From Rhinopomastus cyanomelas (Eukaryota; Chordata; Aves; Bucerotiformes; Rhinopomastidae): a DNA stretch of 64,000 nt. Location: NCBI GenBank assembly GCA_013400115.1, contig VXBP01010266.1, positions 372,001-436,000 on the forward strand, in the 5' to 3' direction. Shown here one piece after another: positions 47,801 through 59,800 of this stretch; position 1 is the first letter of the stretch, and the number at the start of each line of letters is the position of its first letter. The notes under the pieces were generated by a model. The model did no database searches, was not told the DNA's origin, and saw only the letters and a list, made by a program, of their open reading frames with translations. A program made the translations under genes and the position numbers.

Positions 47801-50800
47801 CCTATTAGAACAGGTAAGTCAGGCTCTGTCCTGCAAGCGCTTCTTGCAAGAGTGAGTAGGTAGGTGAAGTCTCTTGTGTGAGTAAGTCCTACTCAAATGA
47901 GCAAGGCTTGCAGCACTGGTGGACAATGGAGGATCACAGCACCCTTGACTTCCCGCAGCAGATACACCCCGCCTGACCACGGGTCGTCTCCTGGTGCGGG
48001 TGTGTTGACTGGGTTTCAGCACAAGGTAGGACAGACTACTCCAGAAAAACTCCTACCAGAGGGAGATAATCCTGCAAATTACTTAGCTGGGGATATGTAA
48101 AAGCCTGATAGGGCTCAGGTCACTAGTTACCATTCAGGGGGTAAGAGCGGGCATTAGCCTGCAGGTGATGGAAAGCAAAGAAGTGATTACTGAGGAAAAA
48201 ATGTAGCAGACGTGGCTTTGTGTTTTGCTATGAATTTGCCAGCTGCCTCTGATTTCCCCTCTGTCTTTTTCAGCTGATGCGGCTGGTGTTCCCAGGTCTG
48301 GGGACAAGAAGACTGGGCAGAAGAGGGAAAGCCAGGTATTTGCTTTGTGTCCTTTGTTTAAATAAGTTATTTATAACCATTCTGATAAAATTTTTAAAGG
48401 GCTGAATGTTCGGCTCCAGCGCTGTAACACGGCAGCGGAATTGCTGTAACGCACGGCAGGGCCCAGAGCGATTTGTGATGTCACCAAGCACTTTAAAATA
48501 GAGTTAATTCCATGAAAATCACCTCATCCGAGCTGCTTTAGAAAGGCACGAATTCCAGATCAGATTTGGTTTAAAAAAACCCCAGTGCTCCCATTTGTAC
48601 CGGCACAACCTTGCTCAGAGCTTTCGAGACACGGGGTCAGCAGAGCCTGGCTCCAGGATGCGGGAGGTGGCAGCTGTGATTAATAGCTGCTGCGCTTTTT
48701 GTGTCTGGGGGTGACCCTGCATGTGCTGGGGGTCGATGGAAGTGCTGTAAGCAGGTCAAATGCGCTTGAATCAGATGACCCCAAAACCTCCTCCCACGCG
48801 ACTCTCTTTCCCCCTTCCCCATCTTCTTCTAGGGTTCGATACCCTTCCATCGATCCGAGGTGCAAGCTCACAATTGCACTCCAAGCATCCGGAGCAATGT
48901 TTGCAGGGCGCTGAGACGTGGCAACGTCCCGGGCATTTCGAGGAGGTGCCAGGGACTGGCTTGGCGACTGGCATGCCCTTACTTGATCTGTAGCTTTCCC
49001 CCGCTAGCCCGGACTTGCTGTCCGCTTGATCCAGCGAGATCCTTTCCTTTGGGAGTGCCTCACAGCAGACATTCCCAGGCTCCTCCTCAGAGCTGCAGGA
49101 TTTGGGATCGTGCTTGGTAGCCCTCTGGTCCCCTCAGCAGGTTACCCTCTGCTGGCTCCTGGTGGCCTGAGGCTGCTGTGCTGCAGCTCCGGCTTCCCAG
49201 TGGCTCACCATGGGAACACCTTGGCAGCAGCGGTGACGATTCCACTGCTCCCCACGGTCAGGATAAACCTTAGAGAAGGTTTGGTGGGTTTCGCTTGCCA
49301 TGACAGGGGGCCTGCAGAAAGCCAGAGAAGGACTTCTTACAAGTGCACAAGGGGTAATGGCTTTGAACTGGAAGAAGGTAGATTTAGATTAGCTGCACAG
49401 AAGAAACTTGTGACAGTGAGGGTGGTGAGGCACCACAACAGGTTACCTAGGGAAGCTACGGATGTCCCATTCCCTAACAGTGTTCAAGGCTGCACTGGAC
49501 GTGGCTTTGAGCAACCTGGTCTAGATGAAGATGACTGTGACCATGGCAGGGCTGTTAGAAGCAGATGATACTTAAGGTCCCTTCCAACCCAAACCATTCT
49601 GTGATTCCATGATTGCATGGTTCTACGACCACTGTTTGGCCACCCAGTCACTATGATGCTATGAAAGGCTGCAAATCCAATGCACTAGATCCTTCAACTT
49701 TCATGGGAATATGGGGGATCTCTGTCAGCTGAGGCTCTGGTCCCTGCTATCACTAACTGCACTGTACAAACCTGCTGGACTTCATTCACTGGCTTCAGAT
49801 AACATTCAAGGGCAAAACCTGCTAAGAATAGTTTGTGAAGTGTTTATGGAACCATCCTGCTGAAGAAAACTGAATTTCAACTGAATTTAAAAAACAAATG
49901 CCACACTTTTACTTGGCCATCTATAATACAATGACAATCTGCTTTTAAAGGAGGAAAGTGACTTCTTTTCTGACTTGTTGAAAATCACACAGCAGTCAGT
50001 TCATCTTTCTCCTTTGTGTTCTAGGTACCATTATTCTGGAATAGCCATCAGAGAGACTTCTGCCTTTTATGAACGGTTTCGCTCGCTTCTGTCTGAGACA
50101 AACGATGAAAGGTTTGCTTTTTAATCATAAAATATCAAATATATATTGTCCATATGGAAAAGTCTTTAAATCATCTCTTGGGTACTAGCAATGGTATCAA
50201 TATGTTTTTATTCTCATGTGCACTGTAGAAGAGAGAGGCTGAGGGAGCTGGGTCTCTTTAGCTTGGAGAAGAGAAGACTGAGGGGTGACCTCATTAATAT
50301 TTGTAAATATGTGAAGGGTGGATGTCAGGAGGATGGAGCCAGGCTCTGCTCAGTGTCATCTAGTGATAGGACAAGGGGCAATGAGTGTGAGCTGGAACAG
50401 AGGAGGTTCCACATAAATATGAGAAGGATCTTCTTCACAGTGAGGGTGACAGAGCACTGGAACAGGCTGCCCAGGGTGGTTGTGGAGTCTCCTTCACTGG
50501 AGATGTTTAAGACCCACCTGGATGTGTTCCTGTGTGACTTGGTCTAGGTGATGCTGCTGTGTCAGGAGGATTGGAGTAGATGATCTTTTGAGGTCCCTTC
50601 CAATCCCTTATGATTCTAAGTGCTGTGTGCTAAGTGCTGCACCCTGGTAGAGAAGCTCTGCTCTGAAAACATGCCCAGCCTGATTGGGCTTCCTTGGACT
50701 GGACAGTCTAGGTATCTTGAGCTTAAGCACAAGAACTCATGCTAAACCTAACAGAAGGGCTTAATATCTTGAGACTGCAAATGAGAGCTCAAACAAACAT

Positions 50801-53800
50801 ATTCAACTAGTTTCCTGACATCACAGCACCTTCCTCATTAAATAGGAGGCTGAAGAGACGTGTATTCAAGTCTAAATGACTTTGCTGTTCTGAAGAGTCC
50901 TGCACACAATCGTGTTATTTGGGGGTTTCTTGCTTTGGAAAAATGAGATGAATCATCTTAAAAATACTTCCTTCTCTTTGTTTTAAAGTTTCAGGCTTTA
51001 AAGTCACCTTTTCTAAAATAAGAATAAATTGATGATAAAAAGTAGAAGTATAAGAGTAAGTTGTGGATGTAAGATACTCAGAGTGTAGACATGGGTATGG
51101 TCCAGTTGTGGACAGGTGAAGTTTACAGTTGAGATACACAGACCAGGTGTTTGCATTTCTCCCCAGAAAAGAAAAAGAGGAAAGGCTGCCTTCCAGCAAT
51201 AGTTTTAATTAATCTTCAGTGCACGGGGAAAGAAACGTTGGAGCAGCCTGTGCCTAAGAATTTGGAGACCAGACTAAAATCCTAATTTTCCTACAGGCTT
51301 GCACATTTCTTTAATGTGGCTTCCATTCTTCAGTACAGAGATCTGGCGTGTTTCCACATCATGAATGTTAGAGGGAGATGAGCCAGACTGTGAAGCATCC
51401 AAATATCCTGGTGATGATAAAACTGTTCCAGTGTCTGTGATATTTTATGTTACAGCTACTTAATTGAGTGCAGACTCTATAAGAGGATGGAAAATATATA
51501 CTCATAGTTTGTTGCCAATGCTCAGACATCCATAGAATCGCAGTGGCAGAGAAAGGACAGAGGATCAGGTTCTGCAGATGATCAGATGGCAGTTGGTTGG
51601 TCTAAGATGGAACAAATTATTCATAAGCAACTTGAGGTTCATTTTCCACAAGACACTTATGGAAGCGATGTCTCTTGCTACCTGTACACCCAGGATAAGG
51701 AGAACAGGCCTAAGATTTGACATCTGTGTCAAAGAAAGTTCTTGGCTACTATTCAAGGGACGTTGCAGGTCTCTCTGCTTGGCTGTCTTCAGGGAAAGAA
51801 AGGTGTTTCCCTGCAGCATCGCTTGAAAACAGTGTTCTTTCTGAGCGCAGAAGAGCAGACAGTCCTTCCTGTAGAAAAGATGAGGGAGAGAACAGAGCAA
51901 TTGGAATACTCATTTTTTCTCCCACTATAGAAATGTGAGGAAAACCCACAAAAAGTAGGAGGAACCAAAGAAGCCACATTGCCTAAGTCCAGGGAGGTGC
52001 AGAAACAAGAACTTTAGCTCTACTGGGAGCCAGAAGCACCACACGTGCCAGCAAAGCCCATGTCCTTGGTTCCTTCTCGTGGAAAGCAGCCTTGTTCTGT
52101 GATGGGCTGGGGCATGACTGCGCGTGGGGAGGCTGCAGGTCTTCCTCTCTTTGTCTACCAGCTGTCAGGGGTGTCTGCCCAGGTAGCAGCTCCCAAGACA
52201 CTCTATTTAATTTAGTCACACGAAGGCCGAGGCGGTGTATTCCAGGGGAAGGGCTGACCTCACCCAGCCATCTAGTGGTTGGCCGTGGCACATCCAGATG
52301 ATGCTGGCGGTGAGGAACTGGGCTCATGAAGGAGCTGATAGGTTGTGAGCTGTGCTCGTTGGTGTCGTAGAAGAGGCAGTAAGGTTAGAGCAGTTTGCTC
52401 TTAGCTACACAGAAAGCTTTTGCCTGTTGATGGTCAGTGCAGCCTTGGGTGTGCCTGTTGGCTGGGTTGGAGGGTGTGAGGAGTGATGAGGGTGCTCTTA
52501 CACAGCGCCTGCGAGTTGGTTGGATTAGAAGTGTTGGATTTTTTGGTAAGATGTGTAGATGTTCAAGGTCTGCCTGTGCTTTTATGAAAGGGGTGCAAAT
52601 AAGCACCACTGAGCTTCCCAACTATATTGCAGGGACTGAAAGGAATATGATGCTTCCTGATTTGAGTTTCAGAAGAGAGCCCCCTAAGAAAATGGGGGGC
52701 CTCCATGGGAAGTGCGAGAACAAGCTTTTCCTAAAAGAGCTTGTCTGCTCCAGTGTTTCCTCTGGTTTGAAGTACAGCAGTGTTAAAAAAATGCCAGCAA
52801 ATGCTGGTTTTCTAAGAGTTAATTTATGGGGGATTGGATTAGATGATCTTTCGGGGTCCCTTCCAATCCCTAATGATTCTATGATTCTAGTAATAAGGGA
52901 GGTTTGGGCTTCTGACTTCCTGGTAAAGAAAACCCGTGATTTTTTAATTTTAAAAAATCTGATGTGATTCTAGCAAATGGACTTTTCACATCTCAGTGTA
53001 ATCTAAGGGTCTGTAGCAGGAGTATTCATCATCCTCTCTTCTTTTCCATTGTCCTTCTCACTCACCTCCTCTGCTAGTCTTTTTGCCATCCCCACCGCTG
53101 TGCTTCCCGTTTTAGCTCTGGTTCCCATGCCACAGCATCATCCAGACTCTGCAGGAGGTACAGTGGAACTCCTTGTGATTTTGCTGTCACGCATTTTTCC
53201 TTCTCCCACCCACCTCCTCTTTTTTGTGTCCTGTCTTCACCCAGACACCCCTCTCCAGCCTGGCAGCTGAGCACCTTTGCAGGCACCTCACAAATCTGAA
53301 CCCCCTTTGCAAACAGTGGGAGCACAGAGACCTTAGCTTCCCGTGGCATTTGCACTTAATCCTCACTGAGCTCCCGGCTTGCTGCTGGGGTGTGGAGGAA
53401 CCCACGCGACACCCCTTCTCACACTTCCCCATCCCTGTGTTGGTGGGGCGTGGGGAGCCAGCCTGCTGTGGGAGCCAGCCTGCTGGAGAAGAGCGATGCC
53501 GCTATCTGTTGCCATAGTAGCAGCAGCAGAAGATACAGCTGGCCGCCTTCTCGGGGAGAGCAGGAGCTGGAAAACACTCATTAATTTTGTTTCACAGCTT
53601 CAGAAATCTGCAGGAAGGGCCCATGTGCAGGCAGCATTATGAAACATCTTTACTTGCACATTCTCCCCTTTTAAAGACACTGACCCTAGAATGCCCAGGA
53701 GAAGGGGTCAACAGTGTCAGCAAACACCCCGAAGTCAGAGTCGCGCCCTGGCTCGGGAAGTCACTTTGGTTGTTCCCCTGGATCGCTGCTTTCCTGGCAG

Positions 53801-56800
53801 AAAGGAGTGTCAGAGAGAAAGGTGATTTTTCGGGTGGTGAGAATCACTCCTGCAGACAGCAGAGAAGGAAGAGAGGAGTTTTCTGTGGCTGGAGTTTGCA
53901 AGCAGATAGGCTGTTGCTTCTTGTCCTGTGTCCCTTCAGGACATGTGGTGGTACCCTGGTTTGTGGTACATCACAGCAATAAAACGCCGCAGCCAGGACC
54001 CAATTAGACAGCCTGGTGTTGGCAGTCAGAAGCCCATTTTCTGCAAAACCCCTGCCTGTCACCCTTCAAAACCACCCAGCCCAAGAGAACCTTGGAGTCT
54101 GAAATGCCCTTACAGACAGCGAGCAGGTGTTGGCAGCAGATGGGGGCTTAACTGGAGGAATCCAACTCTCACAGCACGTTCCTTTCAGCAGCAACTTTGC
54201 CTCTCCCTCCTGCAGCGTTAGCCTGAGCAAAGCCTGAGCAAAACAGGCAGGGAGAGAGGTAGGAGATGGTAAAGCAAGAGAGCAGCCTGTTGCGCCTGCA
54301 TTCATGGCTTTTAAGCCACAAGCCAACAGCATCCTGGGGTGGATCAGAAGGGGGGTGGTTAGCAGATCAAGAGAGGTCCTTCTCCCCCTCTACTCTGCAC
54401 TGGTGACACCACATCTGGAGTGTTGTGTCCAGTTCTGTGCCCCTCAGTTCCAGAGGGATGTGGAGCTGCTGGAGGGAGTCCAGCGTAGGGCAATTTGGAT
54501 GATGGAGGTGGAACACCTCCCTTTTGAGGAGAGGCTGAGGGAGATGGGTCTCTTGAGCTTGGAAGAGAGGAGACTGAGGGGTGACCTCGTTAATGTCTAT
54601 AAATATGTGAAGGGTGGGTGTTAGGAGGATGAAGTGTCATCTAGTGATAGGATGAGGTGCAATGGTTGTAAGCTGGAACACAGGAGGTTCCACATCAACC
54701 TGAGAAGGAACTTCTTCCCAGTGAGGGTGACAGAGGACTGGAACAGACTGCCCAGGGAGGTTGTGTAGTCTCCTTCACTGGATATACTTAAGACCTGCCT
54801 GGATGTGTTCCTGTGTGACTTGGTCTAGGAGATCCTGCTGTGTCAGGGGGATTGGAGTAGATGATCTTTCAAGGTCCCTTCCAATCCCTAACGTTTCTAT
54901 GATTCTGTCATTCTAAGCCACTGGTCCAGCCTTTGCACATCCAGGTGAATTCTCACCACGTGGACTATCACAGCAGGCTCAAAGAGCAAATGGGGGACAA
55001 CTGGGGAGAAAGAAGCTGTCTACACTGGCACAAGGGGAACAAATGGAATTAGCGTGAACTCAAAACACGAGGATGATGATGCTTTATTTGTACGTTTGTG
55101 ATTAGCGCTGGAATCCCAAATGAAGTGCGGCTATAAATGCGAACCCACTGTTCAGTGCAATAAGTTGGAAGCCATTGTGCAGTTTCGTAGCCAATACCTT
55201 TCTGTCTTTATAATGAGGGGTTCAGTCTTATCTTTATCTGAAAGCTAAGAAATGAGTCTTCAGACTCACTAGAAAATCACGGGGGCTGATGAATGACAGG
55301 AAAGAGAATGGGGTTCAGGAAAGAGAATGGGGTTTGTTTCCCAAACATGTTGTCCCAGCGCGCTCTACCCAGTCTGAGCCCATATTCCCAGCAAATGCAG
55401 AATGAATTGTTGAGCTTCTAAAAGGGTTTTTCTATTGTGTTCTTTGCCACAGTGGGAGCATCTGCGGTTCCGGAGAGGCAGTGCGTTGCAAGAGAAAGCG
55501 CGAAAACGTCGAAACCGAAGCAGTGAGTTTCATATATGGTAGACTTGCCTAGAATCATAGAATCATTAGGGATTGGAAGGGACCTCAAAAGATCATCCAG
55601 TCCAATCCCCCTGCCACAGCAGGATCACCTAGACCAAGTCGTAGAATCAGTCAGGGTTAGAAGGGACCACAGCATCAACATCTCTGTGCACTTGCTAGAG
55701 CTCCTGTGGAATGTGTTGTGGCGAAGCAGAGCTGACCCCATCGTCTCCTTGTCTGCATAATCCCACTAAATGCTTATTCCACTCCCCCTGCTCCCATTTC
55801 ACCTGGTCGCTAAATATTTTTGTTGTCTTAATGTCAGCTCAATTAATTTTATCTGTGCTGAGAGCGGAAATTGTGGCTGACAGCCCAGCTTTTGAATATT
55901 AGGGGAGCTAGTGGGGCACAACCTTACTTGCCTGAGGCACTCATGCTGCTGAGCTGGTGTCTTTCCATCACACTCAGGGTTTGTTGACACGATGCTCTAG
56001 GTGATCCTGCTGTGGCAGGGGGATTGGACTAGATCATCTTTCGAGGTCCCTTCCAATGATTCCATGATTTTTAAGTATTTGAATACTAGGAAGTTAATAA
56101 GAAAACAAGAGAGTGACCCCAGCTCGCCAAAGAAGTCAGATGTGAGGCTGACCTGCAGCATGAGTGTGCTGCCAGGGGATGGCTTGACACCAAGGTTGTT
56201 GGTAGTCATCCAGCAGAGCATGAGCAACAAACTTCAGCAGAGCAAAGTGAATAAGAAAGGGGAGACTGGATGCCTGTCTTGCCTCATGGAGCGCTCCAGT
56301 GTGGTAACAAGTGCTCTGAAGTGGATGCACTGACAGCTGATGAGAAATGGGCCGTCACCCCAAGAGCAGAGCCAACTGAAGCCTGATTTGGAAGGTTAAA
56401 ACTGTGACATGAGTGCTATAGAAAATGTATGTGGAAGACACTTACAGCACTAAATACTCAGTGATTTTGAAAACAAATGAATGTGTTGTTCAGCACTGAA
56501 GTATTTATTCAGCCATGCTGGTTCCTTTTATCCACCCCTACTTCCTAAACAAAGAGAGCAAGCCTTCCTCTAACATCTAAATATTAGACTAAATACATTG
56601 TACATCATCTAATATCTAAATATTAGACTAAATACATTGTACTTCTAATATCTAAATATTAGACAAAATACATCGTACATCTTCTAATATATAAAGATTA
56701 GACTAAATACATTATACATCTTCTAATATCTAAATATTAGACCAAATACATTGTACATCTTGTAATATCTAAACATTAGACTAAATATCGTGCTGTACAA

Positions 56801-59800
56801 TTCTAAAGATGTACCTACTGCCTTCAAGAGACCTGACAAAATAACCTGGATTTCACTTTCTCCCCCCAAATCAATTCTGACACGTGAAGAGCAAGAAGTT
56901 GCGCAGTTCTTCACCAGTCATTTACCCAGAGGCTGATCAATGCAGCTCGCAGAACTTTTGTCCTGAGTTCACCGCATCCTGTCCTTGGGTGGAAGAGCTG
57001 GGGACAAACCACCGCTATGAAATGGTACATTCAGATGTTTGGCCAGCAAGTGAGTTAGCTCTGTGCTGGTGTCGGTTTTTTGTAGCTTTGTTTTGCTTGC
57101 CTCCTCCAGGACCTGCTTGCCAACGACTACTCAAGCCACTGCCAAGATATTCTTCATATGGTGAGGAAGAGCGAGCTCAACAAGGTACGCCTTTGCTCCA
57201 ACACCACTCAGGAACACTCCAACAACAGCAAATGCTCCTAGGGGTAAAGTTGTTTCTGTGTAGCTCATTCCCAGGGAAGCGGTTGAGTTGCCACCCCTAG
57301 ATGTGTTTGAAGATGGTTTGGATGAGGTGTTGAGGGATCTGGCTTAGGGGTGAACTTGTAAGGTAGGGTAGGTGGTTGGGCTTGCTGATTCCAGGGGTCT
57401 TTTCCATCCAGAGTGGTTCTGTGATTCACTCACTTAATGGTTTGCCCTAAGGTGGGTGTTTGTTCACAGATGAGGAGCGTTCAGACAGACTATTAGGAAT
57501 TTCTTAATTAACACAACACGTCAAGGACCTGAGTTTGCAGGCGTGTGATGGGCACGCCCAGCTCACAAAGAGGCCTGAGCCCAGCACAAGACCAGAGCAC
57601 AACTCTTTTGGCTCTCTCCTCCTACTGCCTCGCAAGGTCGGGCTCTGTGCCCCGGGATGCTTCCACACACGTGGGAGCCCAGCCAGGATGGGGCCAGGCA
57701 AAAAGCCCTGCTCCACAACCATTCTCTTCCCTCTGTGCTTAAGGACAGCTGATGTGCGGGTTCTCTGCTGCTTTAAACGTCTCATTTCACAAGTGTAAAT
57801 TCTTAGAGGACTCTGTGTGACAGGTGGAAGACTGTATCGTGTCATTCTGGAAGTCTCTGCAGCCTGAACAAGTAGCGTTGATGTCCATCCCCGATGTGTG
57901 CCAGCTGCTCCAGAGCTATGACAGGCAGCTATTCAAGGTACTGTGAACACACTTGTTTGCTGCGGCTGGGCTGTTATACGTCTGTGTCCTTTGGGTAGCT
58001 CTGCCTGGGGAGAAGGATCTGCTGTTTCCTTTGTGCTGCATAATGGGACTTTAACTCTGGTCTCTTCTTTGCCTTCTGGGACAGCACAGTGTGGGTTTTG
58101 AAAGAAGCCAGTGGGATGTGAGACAGCTTCAACATTTCAGCTATATACTCCTTTTGAAAGTCCCTAATTTTGATGGAGATCGCTGCTGTAAATGTAGCCT
58201 GTGGTTCTGGCATGAGGCTACGTGACTGAAATTTCTCCTGATAACAGTTTTCCACTTTACAGGAGTGATTTCTCCTTTGAGAACACTCCTGCTTTTCTCA
58301 GAGACATCGCACATAGAAACAAGCAGTTTCTGACTAAAATAATTTGCTTCCTATGTGCATCTGGCCATTCAGTAGCACCCAGTGATTACTTTAGGAAACA
58401 AGGATGGGATTTTTTTCCTTGTGTAGCTTGGCTACTACTTCATTGTAAGGACAGCACAGCTCTACCTGTTGGAGAGCAGTGTAGGAGAAAGGGACCTGGG
58501 GGTCCTGGTGGACAGCAGGATGACCATGAGCCAGCAGTGTGCTCTTGTGGCCAAGAGGGCCAACGGCATCCTGCAGTGGATCAGAAGCAGGGTGGTTAGC
58601 AGATCAAGAGAGGTTCTTCTTCCCCTCTACCCTGCCCTGGTGAGACCACATAGGATCATAGGATCATAGGATGTTAGGGGTTGGAAGGGACCCAAGAGAT
58701 CATCGAGTCCAATCCCCCTGCCGGAGCAGGACAAAACTATCTAACACAGATCACAGAGGAACGCATCCAGGCGGGCCTTGAAAGTCCCCAGAGAAGGAGA
58801 CTCCACGACCTCCCTGGGGAGTCTGTTCCAGTGCTCTGTGACCCTCACAGTAAAGAAGTTCCCCCTTGTGTTGAGGCGGAACCTCCTCTGCTGCAACTTA
58901 CAGCCATTGCTCCTTGTCCTATCACAGGGAGCAAGTGAAAAGAGCCTGTCCCCCCCCTCCCTGGCCAGCCTTCAGGTACTTATAAACATTTATCAAATCT
59001 CCCCTAAGTCTTCTCTTCTCCAGACTAAAAAGCCCCAAGTCCCTCAGCCTCTCCTCATAAGCCATGCCCTCCTGTCCCCTAATCATCCTCGTAGCCCTCC
59101 GCTGGACCCTCTCCAGTAGATCCTTGTCCCTCTTAAACTGGGAGGCCCAAAACTGAACACAGTACTCAAGATGAGGCCTCACCAGGGCAGAGTAGAGGGG
59201 GAGAAGAACCTCCCTCGATCTGCTGGACACGCTCCTCCTAATACACCCCATGATCCCATTGGCCTTCTTGGCCACCAGGGCACATTGCTGTGCCATGGTT
59301 AACCTGTTGTCCACCAGGACCCCCAGGTCTCTCTCCACAGGACTGCTTTCCAGTAGATCACCTCCCAGCCTGTATCTGGAGTATTGTGTCCAGTTGTGGG
59401 CCTCTCAGTTCCAGAGGGATGTGGAGCTGCTGGAGGGAGTCCAGCATGGGGCAACGAGGATGATGAAGGAAGGGGAGCACCTCCCTTATGAGGAGAAGCT
59501 GAAGGAGCTGGGTGTCTTTAGCTTGGAAAAGAGGAGACTGAGGAGTGACCTCATTAATGTCTATAAATATGTGAAGGGTGGGCGTTAGGAGGATGAAGCC
59601 AGGCTCTTCTCAGTGTCATCTAGTGATAAGATGAGGTGCAATGGTTGTAAGCTGGAACACAGGAGGTTCCACATCAACCTGAGAAGGAACTTTTTCCCAG
59701 TGAGGGTGACAGAGCACTGGAAGGGGCTGCCCAGGGAGGTTGTGGAGTCTCCTTCACTGGAGATGTTTAAGACCTGCCTGGATGTGTTCCTGTGTCACTT

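Larger units (their letters stand above)
45392..48273 (+). other. RFX8: RFX8 intron 2
   Basis: The 2.9-kb intron holds a CR1 end embedded in a TTATG microsatellite (45640-45887) and a 92-bp tandem duplication (47049-47230). The open frames at 46929-48100 are not supported as exons. Confidence 0.8.
50112..55452 (+). other. RFX8: RFX8 intron 4
   Basis: The longest intron seen, 5.3 kb, with CR1 copies at 50229, 52828 and 54320. The antisense frames at 51565-52327 and 53074-54332 have no recognisable domain. A two-copy 19-bp repeat (CAGGAAAGAGAATGGGGTT) lies near 55298-55336. Confidence 0.75.
55523..56889 (+). other. RFX8: RFX8 intron 5
   Basis: 1.4 kb with CR1 ends in both orientations (55551 minus, 55993 plus) and a 39-bp minisatellite ending about 95 bases before exon 6. 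Confidence 0.8.

Noticed and set aside
47744..47813. Exon-like segment CACTGCAG ... GAACAG|gtaagt in RFX8 intron 2
   Set aside because: It has good splice-like ends but does not fit between exons 2 and 3, which already join in phase 0 with continuous RFX homology.
56884..57300. 138-codon frame through RFX8 exon 6 into the next intron
   Set aside because: It reads through an 85-base intron and loses the family homology (DLLANDYSSHCQDIL lies in another frame). The spliced model fits better.
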